Below are positions 1-10,956 of a stretch of DNA of 64,000 nucleotides, one piece after another. Both the position numbers and the translations under genes were made by a program. The notes under the pieces are model-generated. The model saw only the letters and a list, made by a program, of their open reading frames with translations, made no database searches and was not told the DNA's origin. Origin of the DNA: Anthostomella pinea. Lineage: Eukaryota; Ascomycota; Sordariomycetes; Xylariales; Xylariaceae. Position 1 is the stretch's first letter; every line of letters begins with the position of its first letter. The stretch covers positions 2,542,001 to 2,606,000 of the forward strand of contig CAUWAG010000012.1 of NCBI GenBank assembly GCA_963556695.1, written 5' to 3'.

Positions 1-1576
1 AGAAAACTCCACTGGCGATCTTGTGGACTCATCTTGCTACCCCGCTCAGTTGAAGTCGAAGCCCAGCAAAGCTGTATCTGCGAGATTCAACGTTTGTACG
101 ACCCAGAAACGGCGAGGGGGCTACTGGTCCAGAACGAGTCCTTAGAACAGGCCAAGTGGGATCAAATTGTGGAAGGTCAAACGAGGATGGACCACATGTG
201 GCCAGTTCCCAAGCGGGGTAGATGAGTTGTTGGTTTGCCTGCCAACGCCACTTCGGGCGACGGGCTTGGGGGCGAAGCCGTGTGACATAGCCATATCGGT
301 ACCCCTTGACAGTCACGTGCTCCTAACGTTCATGATTGTCGAAGATGAGTTTGAGTGACAAACAGGACTGCACAGATCTCCGGTACACATTGCCAGGAAC
401 AGTGAAGAGTACTTTATTCTGCGAACAACCAGCCTTGCTCGAGGTGCATAGGCCAAAACACTCGCTCCCATGGACTTGCGCATGTAGTCTTGGACCGTGT
501 TCGTGGTAAGCACGCGGATGTTGTGTCGTGTTGCAAACGCCCCTTGCAGTGTATCGAAGTCATGAAATGAAATGACAATCAAATGGAAAGCCGCAGAGTC
601 TGCATTGGTAATAAGAAGAGGTGGTACAGTGGCTACGGGTGATTACCTACGGCGTCTGGCATGATCTCCCCAACAGATGTAGCACGAATCTGGAAAGGGT
701 CACCAAATTTAACGAGCATCTTAGTTATCATCACGTTCCCCCTATTTCGGTAAGAGAACCAACAATTCGGTATGGGGCGCGATGGGCTGTTCGGTTGGGT
801 CACTTGCTTGCCAAGTCACCACTTCTAGAGCCAGGTTCACGTCAAACAAATAGTCTGGGGAACATTGCAAAATTAAACAAGTATAGCTTCAACTCGTCAC
901 GGCTACATTCTGCACCAAATCAACGTGAAACTTTGTTACACACATAGTGTCTCGAGTAGATGCAATCTGGAAGGCACTCGACGGGCAAACGTTTGGCTGT
1001 ACAACCGTCATATGCTTCCTAAGACAATGCTCGATCCGCCGTGCGTTCCAGCAGGTCGCCTAAATGTCATGTTCGTGGTTCTGCTCCGAATTGGTAGCAA
1101 CACTCTTTCGATGCCGAGTCTGGATTGACGCTGGTAAGCATATTCGTTGCGGACGGTTCGCTGACACGGGCCATGGTTCTCACACGGTCAGAAACTATGA
1201 ACGCTTTGTTCCTATGTTTGCGCGGGAAGGATCAAGTCAAGTCTCGTACTCGCCTCGGAAAGCATGTCAGCTCTCATCAAAGCCTGGGTTACATGCATTC
1301 CACTTGTCCGAGGAAAGTGGTCTCATGCGGACGGGTGCCACCAAGCGTGAAGGCTACCAGACCCTTGAGAAATAAGGCCTTTCTGCGCATAGAGTATCTA
1401 GTAGCACACCTCGAAAGAGGGTACACTTCCCAAGATTCCGAGTCTCTGTGCCTGGAATTTATATAAGTTTCAGTCAATGTCCCTGCTAACATTGGAAATC
1501 ATGAGAGCATCAGGCCGCTTTTACTGCCGCTGTTGAAGATACGGACTTCTCTGCCGTTTCGAAAAGGTAGTTCAAG
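1..1576. other. No supported gene
   Basis: Only short, overlapping open frames of ordinary composition occur here on both strands. None shows a recognisable motif, signal peptide or splice-linked continuation. It may hold decayed coding sequence, but I cannot support any. Confidence 0.5.
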
Positions 1577-2551
1577 ATGGGGAACACTAATTCTTCAACG
1601 TCGGTTTCTTCGATGTCGCCCTGGCGCAGCACCCAAATCAGCCATGCCGCCTCTGAGGCAACAAGGACTCTCTCTGGCAAGATACCACCACCCCGCAGCA
1701 CCTTTCTCTCCGTCACGAAGACATCCGATCATGAGAGCTCCAGTCATACATCTGCCGTGCGAACCTTGACTTTTTGCGAGTGGGACTGGATCGGCTCCAC
1801 CACCTCCTGCAGCGCCTGGACCGAAACGTACCGTCCGTCTATTCCTGTCCCAAGTTCATCGATGGACTGCGATACGCCTCTGCCGACACGGAGTCACTCC
1901 CACACATCCACGGGATACACATGCACAGATTATTCGTGCGTCAGCTCAGTCATCGAGTCCCTGGGGTTCTCGCTGTGCATTCCCACGTACACTCTCGAGC
2001 CGCCATACACATCCAGCGCGTGCTACAGTTCCGATTGCGACCCGTATGCAACTGAAACGACAGAATGCGACTCTTGCTACCCTACGACCTACACGGAAGA
2101 GCCCACTGACTATCCTACAACTGATGAATTCGCGACACCAACTAGCGAAATTACTGACGGGTCCCCAACCCCGACAGGCGAGACCACATACTACCCGGAA
2201 CCGACTGAGTTCTCGCCCACGGACGAATACCCAACGCCGACTGACTATCCCACGGACGAGTACCCAACGCCAACCGACGATCCAACTGACGAATATCCGA
2301 CCACAGCATACACTACTGATGACGTGCCAACGACATCAATAGAGATCGATACGTCGGAGCCCGTCTTTACCCACGAGACAACACATAAATCAGTTATAGA
2401 GCCATCTGTTACAGACACCGCTCATTGCGTAGAAGACTTGAATTGCCCAGCGCCCACAGCCCCCACTCCCTGGCTGAATACCGAACATCACAGCCGTTCG
2501 GAGCATCCGTACACATTTCCCACGCCGCACACCAGTGTTGAGGATGAGTGA
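1577..2551 (+). CDS. Thr/Pro/Tyr-rich repeat protein, hypothetical
   Basis: An uninterrupted 324-residue frame very rich in Thr, Ser, Pro, Tyr, Asp and Glu. The middle part (about residues 80-165) has many cysteines in short Tyr/Ser/Thr contexts. Residues about 212-246 contain three tandem 11-residue units based on PTDEYPTPT, encoded by 33-bp DNA repeats near 2216-2315. The composition resembles Ser/Thr-rich fungal wall or surface proteins. However, the first in-frame Met gives no signal peptide and I see no C-terminal GPI-type hydrophobic tail, so the true 5' end may lie in an upstream exon or the gene may be decayed. No enzyme domain is visible. The length and strong compositional bias make a chance frame unlikely, but the product is not recognised. 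Confidence 0.5.
   Translation: MGNTNSSTSVSSMSPWRSTQISHAASEATRTLSGKIPPPRSTFLSVTKTSDHESSSHTSAVRTLTFCEWDWIGSTTSCSAWTETYRPSIPVPSSSMDCDTPLPTRSHSHTSTGYTCTDYSCVSSVIESLGFSLCIPTYTLEPPYTSSACYSSDCDPYATETTECDSCYPTTYTEEPTDYPTTDEFATPTSEITDGSPTPTGETTYYPEPTEFSPTDEYPTPTDYPTDEYPTPTDDPTDEYPTTAYTTDDVPTTSIEIDTSEPVFTHETTHKSVIEPSVTDTAHCVEDLNCPAPTAPTPWLNTEHHSRSEHPYTFPTPHTSVEDE
2216..2315 (+). repeat. 33-bp coding tandem repeat
   Basis: Three imperfect copies of a 33-bp unit encode the PTDEYPTPT-type 11-mers in the Thr/Pro/Tyr-rich frame. Differences between copies keep the reading frame. Confidence 0.7.
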
Positions 2552-3115
2552 GTCGCTTAGTTCGGGACGAAGTGCAAGGAGACGGCCGCAGTGACTATCA
2601 CTCGAGGGGAGCCCGAGGATTAAGCCCAGTGAGCTGAGGGTCTAATCGAGAGGCGGCTGGGATGAGGAAGATGTAGGATATTATGACGGTCATGGATTTT
2701 CTCAGATATGGTATCTTTTCACATGTCAACGATGTATCCACGAGCGTCATTTTAGTGAGCTCGTAGCATCCTGAAATATGGGAGTTCAACTAAGTACTGC
2801 GCGATGGTGCGCTGTAGGTGGCGTGGCAGCTCACGACAACACCCAGATAATGAGACTTACTCTTCTATATGAATGCATGCATTTATTTCACCGCGTACTG
2901 AGTCAGCTTCGACGTTGTGAGTGACCCAGGTCTGCACGAGGCCTCATGGGGCGGGCGGCCAAGCCCGTGGGGTGAGACGCCCGCATGGTGGCTGAGCGAC
3001 GTGACTCAAAACCTTGAAGAATATCGTGAGTCACCACCGCTGAGATTCAGCTACAAATACAGTCCTTCCCGACGCCGCTCAGGACATCTAGAACATCACT
3101 CGACCACGCATCAAC
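2552..3115. other. Intergenic, no gene seen
   Basis: No supported coding region. The last part probably holds the promoter and 5' leader of the P-loop gene starting at 3116. Confidence 0.5.
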
Positions 3116-3781
3116 ATGGACGAAACACTGAAGAAGCTGGCACCTAATCTGCTCAGATCTGAGGCTGACTCTAGGCCAGTCGTGGTAATGATGTGCGGCA
3201 TCGCAGGTACGCAAACGCGAGCAGCGCGCGCACGGGAACATCCGTTTGACGTCGTGCCCATCACACGATAATTGGCTAGTGACCCCAAGATAGAAGTCGA
3301 AGCTGACTCCACTATAGGGGCCGGCAAGTCAACGCTCTCAAAAGCAATACTATCCACCCATCCCAGCTTCGAGCGCCTATCAATCGACACCACCATCGCA
3401 GCCAAGCACGGCATATACGCAGTGGACTACCCTCCCGAGAAGAGTGCCGAGTACCAAGACGAGGCTGCAGACGAGTGCGAGTCGCGTTTGGTCAGCTTGC
3501 TCGCACAAGGCGTGAAAGATGTGGTGGTGGACATGTCTTTCTACAGTAAGGACGACAGGGCGCATTATAGACGCCTGGTGGAGGAGCATGATGGCAGGTG
3601 TGTTCTGATCTACCTTCGGGCGGCTAGTAAGGAGGTGCTTTGGCAGAGGATCCTCCAGAGGAGGCGGAATGGCATCAACGCGGATTCGGCATATGAGATC
3701 ACGGAAGAAATAATCGATGCATACTGGAGCGGTTTTGAGGCCCCGGTGGGTGAAGGCGAAATCATCATTGAGGTTCAGTAG
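3116..3781 (+). CDS. Small P-loop NTPase/kinase-like protein (AAA_33 type)
   Basis: Two exons, 3116-3206 and 3318-3781, encode 184 residues. The 111-bp intron has a GTACGC donor, a CTGAC branch site and a TAG acceptor. It splits the Walker A motif, so splicing yields GIAGAGKS at about residues 28-35. Downstream lie a Walker B-like stretch (VVVDMSF) and an Arg-rich segment (LQRRRNG) like the lid region of small nucleotide or shikimate-type kinases. Length and layout match stand-alone AAA_33/zeta-type ATP-binding proteins common in bacteria and scattered in fungi. The substrate cannot be named. The start at 3116 was chosen because it gives an in-frame exon ending exactly at the Walker A Gly. 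No partner gene is adjacent. Confidence 0.75.
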
Positions 3782-4610
3782 AGAATATTATATTTGATGA
3801 TTGGGGTCGTGCAATTTCCTGCGCTTCATCTCATCATGATCGTTTTCAATTTCGATTTGATGTTGGCTGACTTGGACGATCCATCTGACCCCTGGATGGG
3901 GAACCAGGAGGCCTATAGTGATGGAAAAGAAACCCATCGCCGGTTTTCCGTAAGCCTAGAGAGAAGACTCGGCAACGAAGATACGCTTGGATTCCTGAAT
4001 GGGTTGCCTGTGATTAGACAGTAAGCTAGAATGGTATGACAGTGCGTAATACTTGGAATAAGATAAGTGTAGATGCGATGAAGCCAGGGTGTCCTCGTGG
4101 TTGTTGAAGTCTCAAATTGCGGATAATCGTAGACATGAAAAGGGCTAGGATGTAATTGACAATTCACCTACGTATAATTGTAAGCGTGCCAGGATGCATG
4201 CTATATCTCCAAGAACAGCGTTGTTTCTAAGAGTACATATTTGCTGTCATTGTAACCAAGGAGCTCCATACAATATTGGGCGGCAGGGCATGCAGTACAG
4301 CCACGCAACCTCTGCCGAGTCCAAGCTCGTCTCGATACCGATGCCACGATTCACATGTCACTTGGTCGAGGATTTTCCAGGTTCAAAGGATTACATCGTT
4401 TGCCCTGAATCAGGTCAGATTATTCCTGGTCCCATGTGGAATACCGTACATTGGTCCCATAGGGGGTAAACACTTCATGCCCGGTTGATTACTCGACAAT
4501 GAAGTTGTCCATTGTGCTATTGTAGCACACCGCCTGCGTAGCTAGCAGTCTATTTCAGCTGCTGGCCATCAATCCGTTCTATCTATGGATTACAAGTGGT
4601 CAATGCTTGG
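3782..4610. other. Intergenic, no gene seen
   Basis: Short open frames only, with no motif or splice-supported gene. Confidence 0.5.
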
Positions 4611-4682
4611 GGAGATATGAATGGGTGGAGATATCAGTGGATAGGAGAGATGAATGGGTGGGAGATACCAATGGGCGGGAGA
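4611..4682. repeat. 16-17 bp degenerate tandem repeat
   Basis: Four imperfect units of the form GGAGATA(T/C)-AATGGGT follow each other, about 200 bp upstream of the secreted-protein start at 4879. It is a minisatellite in the likely promoter. Confidence 0.6.
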
Positions 4683-4756
4683 AATCTACCCACGATAAAG
4701 CATATAAGCCGTGCCAGAGCTCGCATTTGCCTTATTCCTCTTCCTCTGCAAAACAG

Positions 4757-4784
4757 ACACACACACACACACACACACACACAC
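4757..4784. repeat. (AC)14 microsatellite
   Basis: Fourteen perfect AC dinucleotides, 95 bp upstream of the secreted-protein start. Confidence 0.95.
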
Positions 4785-4878
4785 CGTCTACTAGCCTTCT
4801 CCGGGCCCATCACCACCACCCTCTCGCACACCACGAGAGTGACCAACTAAAGCCTGTTTCACAAAAACAACTGCCACT

Positions 4879-5327
4879 ATGAAGGTAAGATCAGCTCGAT
4901 AAATCCGCCTTGAAACTTCTAGCTAACGCATCCGGTCCAGTGCTTCGCAGGTCTCGCTCTTTGCCTTGCCGCCATGACCATGGCCTTGCCCACCGACCTC
5001 GGTAGCAGCGTTGCCACTGCCCACACCGATGCCCAGGAGTACGACACCGCTCCCACCAATGACACCGCTTCATTCAACAGTACCACTCCCGCCAACGATA
5101 CCGCTCCGGCCACCGGTCCTGATGGCGATGAGAAGGGAAAGACGTCTGGCGGTACACGTACCAATGCTACCAGTCCTCTGTCAAGGTGCAGTGCGTCAAC
5201 CTCTTCGATTCCTACTGTACCGCCTATGAAGGGTTCCTCTTCAGCGACAACCCGAGACTGTGGCGCCCCGAACTGCTGGTGCCAAGGATACGATGCAAGA
5301 CCGTGTCCCCAAAAGGGACAGTGCTGA
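4879..5327 (+). CDS. Cys-rich small secreted protein, frame probably disturbed
   Basis: Exon 1 (4879-4884, Met-Lys only) and exon 2 (4941-5327) are joined over a 56-bp intron with a GTAAG donor, CTAAC branch site and CAG acceptor. The 130-residue product begins with a clear signal peptide (MKCFAGLALCLAAMTMA), then a Thr/Asn/Asp/Ala-rich spacer. It ends in a short Cys-dense tail with six cysteines in about 25 residues. Between about 5147 and 5230 another forward frame reads more convincingly as protein, with Tyr and Cys at regular spacing, while the annotated frame becomes Ser-rich there. This suggests two compensating small indels, or an unrecognised splicing pattern. It looks like a candidate secreted effector-type protein; no named family is recognised. 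Confidence 0.6.
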
Positions 5328-5563
5328 AGGTAGGGGGGACTGGGGTTATGGCTGGAGCGCTGAGGTCATTGCGAGGGATCTGGACTTGATCACGAGGCAG
5401 ATACCCATGGTACTCAGTTCACAACAAGAGGCGGTTAGTGAGGTCTTGCAATTTCCATAAATCAATTCCTTTACCACGCGATTTTCCCTGGGGATACCCA
5501 ACATTTTTTTCAACAGTGACTTACGAATACTCTTCAATTCTACATGAAAAGGTCGCTCGATAT

Positions 5564-6682
5564 CTACTGATACGGGTTATCTGCCTCGAACTCAGGCTCC
5601 CACAAACCCCTCGCCTCGCGAATCTGCAGCTGCAGCCCCTTGAGCAGGCCATACACAGTGCGCAGCGTGGGCATATCGACGCCACGAGCCTCGCCCTCGC
5701 GCAGCGGCTCGCCGACGATGTTCTCAATCTCCATGAAGTTGCTCTTCTCGACATCCTGGCACATACTGGGCTTGAACGCCGTGTCGGTCGGGTCGGTGCG
5801 GATGACCTTCTCGGGCAGGTCCGCGGGGATATCCGTCACGCCGCATGCGGCCGCTGCCGCGATGATCTCCTTCATGATGGGGCGGATCAGATCGTCGATC
5901 ACGTGCCGACTCATGCGCATGCGCGCCGTGTCCATGCGCAGCAAAGACGCGACGGAGTTGTAGGAGGCGTTGTACAGGAGCTTGCTCCACCGCACCTTGC
6001 GCACGTCGGCGTCGAAGACGATGTCCAGCTTGCCTGCCGCGTTGTATGCCGCTATATAGCGCCGCGCCCCGTCCTCGGCTACTAAGGCCTTGACCCCTGG
6101 GTTGAGGAAGGGCCCGATACTCTGCGCGTCCGCGTCATCGTGGAGAATCTTGCCGTGCGCCTTCTCCGTTGTGCTGATGTACGACACGCTGCTGATGATG
6201 GCGTTCGTAGGGAAGCGCGAAATTACGGGCTTTTCGATGTTCAGCCCGTTTTGCGAAAGCACAACGGCGGTCTTGCCAGGCGTTACGGCGGGCGCAATGA
6301 GGTCTGCTACTGACGGCGGGACCTCGGGGACGTTCTTGGTGGTGACTAGAACGAAGTCGAACGGCGCGAGACGCTCGCCGGAAACGTTGGGGATGTCCTT
6401 GCGAACTGCGCAGGGGCGTCAGCAAGGTGAGCTATGTGGTTTCCCGGAAGCTTGGTACATATATTCGAATTTGCGGAACATACTTGCTGTCGGGCGCCAT
6501 CCCTTGATATCATGGCCGTGTTCTATAGAGTCGATGTCGATGCCACTCGCCTCGACGGCGTCGTAGTTGGATCGCAGGACGGCCGTGACTTCTGCCTTGC
6601 CCCCTGACTCCAGCGCATACGCAGCCATTGTGCCAACTCCGCCCGTGCCGATAATCAACACCCGGGCCTTTGGTTCTGCCAT
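5564..6682 (-). CDS. Ketopantoate reductase (ApbA/PanE) family protein
   Basis: Two exons on the minus strand, 6682-6484 and 6405-5564, encode 346 residues. The 78-bp intron has a GTATGT donor and a CTGAC branch site. The N-terminus has a Rossmann NADPH-binding motif (IIGTGGVGTMAA). Later come LSQNGLN, and KLLYNASYNSV, which matches the conserved Lys/Asn region of 2-dehydropantoate 2-reductases; a typical C-terminal helical domain ends near GLLKGLQ. The start at 6682 puts the glycine motif about 10 residues from the N-terminus, as in the family; a longer frame upstream adds nothing recognisable. Fungi carry several paralogues, some in secondary-metabolite clusters, so pantothenate synthesis is not assured. 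It is intact and lies about 7.5 kb from the terpenoid-type core. Confidence 0.85.
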
Positions 6683-7059
6683 AACCGACCAAGTATGAAT
6701 GGGTTGATTGTAAAGGGTCACGATAGCGTCTGTAGTTGTGAAGGCCCTAATAACAGGATGACTGGACTGGCATTGGGTTGACGACTGACTTCACTTGCGT
6801 CCGGCGATGTGGGCGCCAACCTCCACAGGGGCGGAGACCTATCCATCAGCTATCAATTCCTTCCCGCTCCTTACCGTCCGAGAAAGTCGACACTCCACTG
6901 ATATGCAGCTGAATCAGACTGTCAGATTTGATTGAGCCTGAAGTCAAGCGGCCAGTATCACTACTGAGGCCGGCAGTGCACCAGTGTGCACATATCGCAG
7001 AAGAGAAGAGAAAACGAACGAGTTGGCGACGAAGAGCTGGGAAGTGGGGTTGCGGGAGG
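6683..7059. other. Intergenic, no gene seen
   Basis: Upstream region of the minus-strand reductase and left flank of the solo LTR. No coding signal is supported. Confidence 0.5.
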
Positions 7060-7212
7060 TGTTGAATGGGAGCCGGAGATAGACACCGGAATATCTCCAG
7101 TGGGGCAGAGACGCACAGGGCATCTGACCCACCAAGAAGACAGATGATCAATCTCTGCACGCAGAGCAGAACAATCAATAGCATCCATCAATCAACATCC
7201 GTGTATTCAACA
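7060..7212. mobile_element. Solo LTR, copia-type family (copy 1)
   Basis: A 153-bp segment starts TGTTGAAT and ends ATTCAACA, a perfect 8-bp terminal inverted pair as in LTRs. Flanking pentamers GGAGG and GGATG agree at four of five bases, as expected for an aged target duplication. Near-identical sequence recurs at 37571-37719 and, followed by a gag start, at 48991, which ties the family to Ty1/copia. Confidence 0.8.
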
Positions 7213-7269
7213 GGATGTCTCCACTATACATCTGCTCCTAAGGTAGCATGATGGCTGCTATTGAAACCC

Positions 7270-7289
7270 AACCCTAACCCTAACCCTAA
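7270..7289. repeat. Interstitial telomeric repeat, three CCCTAA units
   Basis: Three perfect CCCTAA hexamers, the complement of the fungal telomere repeat TTAGGG, just downstream of a solo LTR and upstream of AT-rich DNA. Confidence 0.85.
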
Positions 7290-8026
7290 GCAGACAGAAG
7301 GCACAAAGAGCACTGGACATAATATTTAAAGATAACTATCTCGTATAGTAAGATCTATATATAAGAGGTGCTAAAATTAAGCGAGTTAAATAAAAAATAA
7401 CTATATGTCAAATGTTGGATCCCAGATATGGTGCCCTTAGATGCAGTACCCATTATGGGGCTGTCAAAGGAACAGTGGATACACCCTGGCATGGTGCAGT
7501 ATGGTATTTAGCTGTAGATTAGCCCTGCCGAGCATACTTGAGAATGACAACAATATTTGCAGCGACCGGTCACACCACCAAGGCTTGTGACCCTTCTAGA
7601 ATCTCACACTATATTAGTTTATATTAAACTAGTGTAAAAAAACTCGCGGTATAATTATCTAAGCTGAACTTTAACCTTTATCTCGAATATTATATCTTAA
7701 GTCATTACGATTAAATAAGTAATGGAGAAGTTGCTGCCTACTCCGCCGGGTCTAGCGGCATGCCCGACTTGGCATAGCGTCTCATCTGCCTGTACGCGCT
7801 CGCGTACTTACACAGTGCAGTCCGCCGCATCTCATAAGTACGGACGGCGCCCCCGACGTCCCTTTCTAGGTACTCTCTACATTCCCTCTTTCTACTCCCG
7901 CCCTCGGTCCTTTGGGTCTTGGTTTCACAGCTGTTCAGTTCCACGCCACCCGCTGTTGCCTAGACGCTTGACTCACAGCTGACTCTGAAAATGACTTTAG
8001 CTATTTTGGGAATCTGCGAAGCTGCC
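7290..8026. other. AT-rich then GC-normal intergenic DNA, no gene seen
   Basis: About 7310-7720 is AT-rich with many TA steps, compatible with RIP-decayed repeat. The rest has only short frames without motifs. Confidence 0.5.
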
Positions 8027-8080
8027 CACCTGGACCCCCACCTGGACCGCCACCTGGACCCCCACCTCGACCCCTACCTC
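8027..8080. repeat. 12-bp minisatellite
   Basis: About 4.5 copies of a CACCTGGACCCC-like 12-mer in a row. Confidence 0.85.
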
Positions 8081-8874
8081 AACACACATATAGTGGCTTT
8101 TGCCACCTCGGCTGTTAATTATCATCCATCGTTTGCTGGAGTTTGAATACCTCTTTGCCCAAGCCGTAGAGTTTGGAATGTCTGTATAGGGGCCCAAACT
8201 CTGCCAGATAATTTCATCAGGTGCTGGACGCTGTGCGGAGTGCTCAGGTGACTACGCCAGGGGGGGAGTACACCCATCCTTCGGTAGTCTGCAGCATGCG
8301 CAGAACAGGTCCTCAACGGCAAGGGGCAATCAGTCCTTGCGTATGGTTCCAAAATTCGCTATGAAAGTCTGAACAAGGACCGAGCGAGGCGTTACGGCCC
8401 CCTACACTGGGCGCTTATTTAGCTCAAACATTTCCTTCTTGCTCACGCAATCAGATTGTTGCAATAACCCAGCCATTTCATGCAAATAAACAGAATATAT
8501 TAGCTAACAAACCTTGACCCTCAATCGTCACTAGAGGCCTCCGAGTTGGCTGAATGAGGCAGGTACTCTCATACTCTGTTGCAGCAACTCCAAGAATCGT
8601 ATGACCACGGGAGAAACTATTGGCTAGTGATGATCGCGGCGGATCAGTGTGTTCTGATGATATCTCTTGGCGGTAGTGATCGACAGCACGATGATGTTCA
8701 GTGCTCGTGATATTCACGCTCTGGCAGATTATCCACTTGGTTTGGGTGTGACTGCTTATATCTCGTTTCGGCTGACGATCAATACCCGTTCTGCTCAGCT
8801 CTACGTTTTGAGCCAGCTATAAAGTCAAAGTTCTTGTGTTCTAGAGGATTCTGCTCTAAAGCCAACTCAATAAC
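8081..8874. other. Intergenic, no gene seen
   Basis: No supported coding sequence; the end may hold the promoter of the Myb-like pseudogene. Confidence 0.5.
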
Positions 8875-10029
8875 TTGTTTGTTACTCTTGACAGTCTAGC
8901 AACAATGCTGGTCGATCTTAGTTATATCAATTTCTACACACCCCCCAAGCCAACTGTTTCACCAAAATCTGATTTTATGAGAAAACCGGGTTTCCACGGT
9001 CGTATCCGATATCCCAGTTCGAACGGGACCGAAGAGAGCCATGACCAGCAAGGCTCAAGCCTGCCTTCTGGATCATGCCCGCTGCCCAGCGACGGACATC
9101 CTACCTCGGAGAAGACTGCTACTGGGACCGCAAATGACACAGCTTACTCTGCGTCACTCACTCCCGAGGTAGTTGTGGCATAGGGCTGCTCTGCTCCCTC
9201 ACTGATAAAACCGTATGAAATGCAACGAGATCAGCCACGTTTTATGAAGGACTACCCAGATCATTCTTAAAGCACTGAAAGCCATGCTGGTCAGACGAGC
9301 GCAGTAGCCAAGACCGTATCCAAGTCAGTACAATTCCCTCTGCCTCAGTCACCACCGCCGAGCAGCGCGATAGTTTCTTCATTCGCAAATACAATGCCTG
9401 ATGCCTTTCAGTTACTACACCAAAGGTCAGGGACTGGTTCTACTGAAGAGCACCGTAAAAAGCGAGGCTACTCATATATGCCTCCTGGTACTTATTCAGA
9501 AAACACCCTCTTAGACTGTGCAAATTCTGGAGTATCTGAAAACAGTGCGACGCCACCCTTCAATATGGGTGATAAAACATCTGATGATAGTAGTCGGGAC
9601 ATGGACTATTTATCACAGTCAGTTACTACCAATAACAAAGACAGAAAGATTGATCCGGATCCGCTTCCATCCAATGGTACATCTGACACAGGATCTATCA
9701 ATCAATCATCTGCAGCATTGTTTGAAGAATGACCACTGAAGGACGCGTTACTCAAGAACGTAGAGGTGGGCGGTGTAACGACGTTTCAATTGCAATTTTT
9801 GTGGGAGCCAGGGAGTACAATCAAGCAGTATAAACTGAGATAAAGGGTCGCAGCTCCGCAAAGGAAATCTCCAAGGTTTTCAAGAGCTGAAGAAGAACTA
9901 CTCATTTAACTAAAAGACGTGAAGCGGCTACCGTGGGAAGCCATTTATAATGAATTTATGAATCGTTTTCCAAGACGAAGTAAGGCATTTCTTTAAGTTC
10001 GTTATTCTATAAAGTTAAAGAATAGGTAG
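8875..10029 (+). pseudogene. Myb/SANT-like protein remnant with six in-frame stops
   Basis: One forward frame stays coherent from 8875 (Met at 8905) to a final TAG at 10027-10029, but is cut by stops at 9181 (TAG), 9268 (TAA), 9730 (TGA), 9841 (TAA), 9907 (TAA) and 9994 (TAA). Each could come from CAG, CAA or CGA by one C-to-T change. The end, about 9874-10020, encodes RFSRAEEELLI, LKDVKRLPW, FPRRSKAFL and VRYSIKLK. This matches the fungal Myb/SANT-like module with acidic start, LPW core and a final RS-x-x-x-LQV-x-Y-x-x-KLK motif. The upstream part is Ser/Pro-rich and low in complexity, as in such regulators. No indel is needed, so loss appears to be by point mutation, as RIP produces. Confidence 0.7.
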
Positions 10030-10956
10030 GCTGTGTGCAATTGCCAAAGTAGTACAGAAGCGTCAGAGGGCGCTGCACGTATCAAGCGGTGACTGGCTCA
10101 GTGCCAAGTAGGCAGTGTCTGGGTAAAGGAACAGCAGCAAAGTGATCATGGATTGCAGGGAAATTTGAAACAAAGTGAAGCAGCAAAAACATATTCTTTT
10201 AACGGAAGAAGCCTAGTAGACAAGATGGCAATCCATGTACGCAATCAAGGTAGGTTTCAATAGCAAAATGCACAAAGGCTTCGGCACAACACGATACCAA
10301 GACATTGAACTTCAAGAACAAAGTGACTGTTGAAAGTAACAAAACAGTTGCTTCACCGTATCTAGGCCCCCCTGAAAACGACCGGACTGTGGCTATATGT
10401 ACATCAGCAATGTTGCCCATCTCACCACCCACGAGCAAGATAACCTGTCTCAGCCTTCCCACAAGTCGCACTCTCATCCCTTGCATCAGGGGTTTGAATC
10501 GCCAAACATTGCCTCTGAAATCCATTCAACCCCAAGAGAGTCCGTGCACACCTTCTCCTATAGATTATGGCTAGTAGCCCAATTTATCTACTTGTAGGTA
10601 GCACCTATTGATATCTGTTAGCAGTAGAGCTCTGTCAATTTTAGCTAGGAAATGCGGCCAGCCACATTGATGTGTCCTTCAGCGATACTTTGATCCTTAG
10701 AAAACTAGCTTACTTCAATGCGCTTTAATTGTCAGGCCATAATCCAAGCTAATAAGGAAGAGGTGATCAAAGCCAATCATAATTGTGAAATTTGACACGC
10801 GGAATTAGGTCTTGTGCCAAAGAAAATATACTAGTTGGTAGGCGATTTTCAATCCCTGGAATAGGGTTGACATATAGACCAGGCGGTGTTTTATTGTAAG
10901 CCGGATGAGGTAGGCGGTGTCAATACGCTTTGATCCTGCTTGTGATCTAATTCCCT
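10030..10956. other. Intergenic, no gene seen
   Basis: Short frames near 10199-10597 on both strands show no motif. Isolated AGGCGGTGT words at about 10884 and 10913 resemble the iterons that follow. Confidence 0.45.

Noticed and set aside
3116..3781. Zeta-toxin call for the P-loop protein
   Set aside because: The Walker A and lid pattern is shared by many small kinases; no antitoxin partner or zeta-specific motif was recognised.
6846..7251. Short genes on both strands near 7 kb
   Set aside because: They overlap the solo LTR, and the same frames recur at the LTR copy at 37.5 kb. They are repeat shadows.
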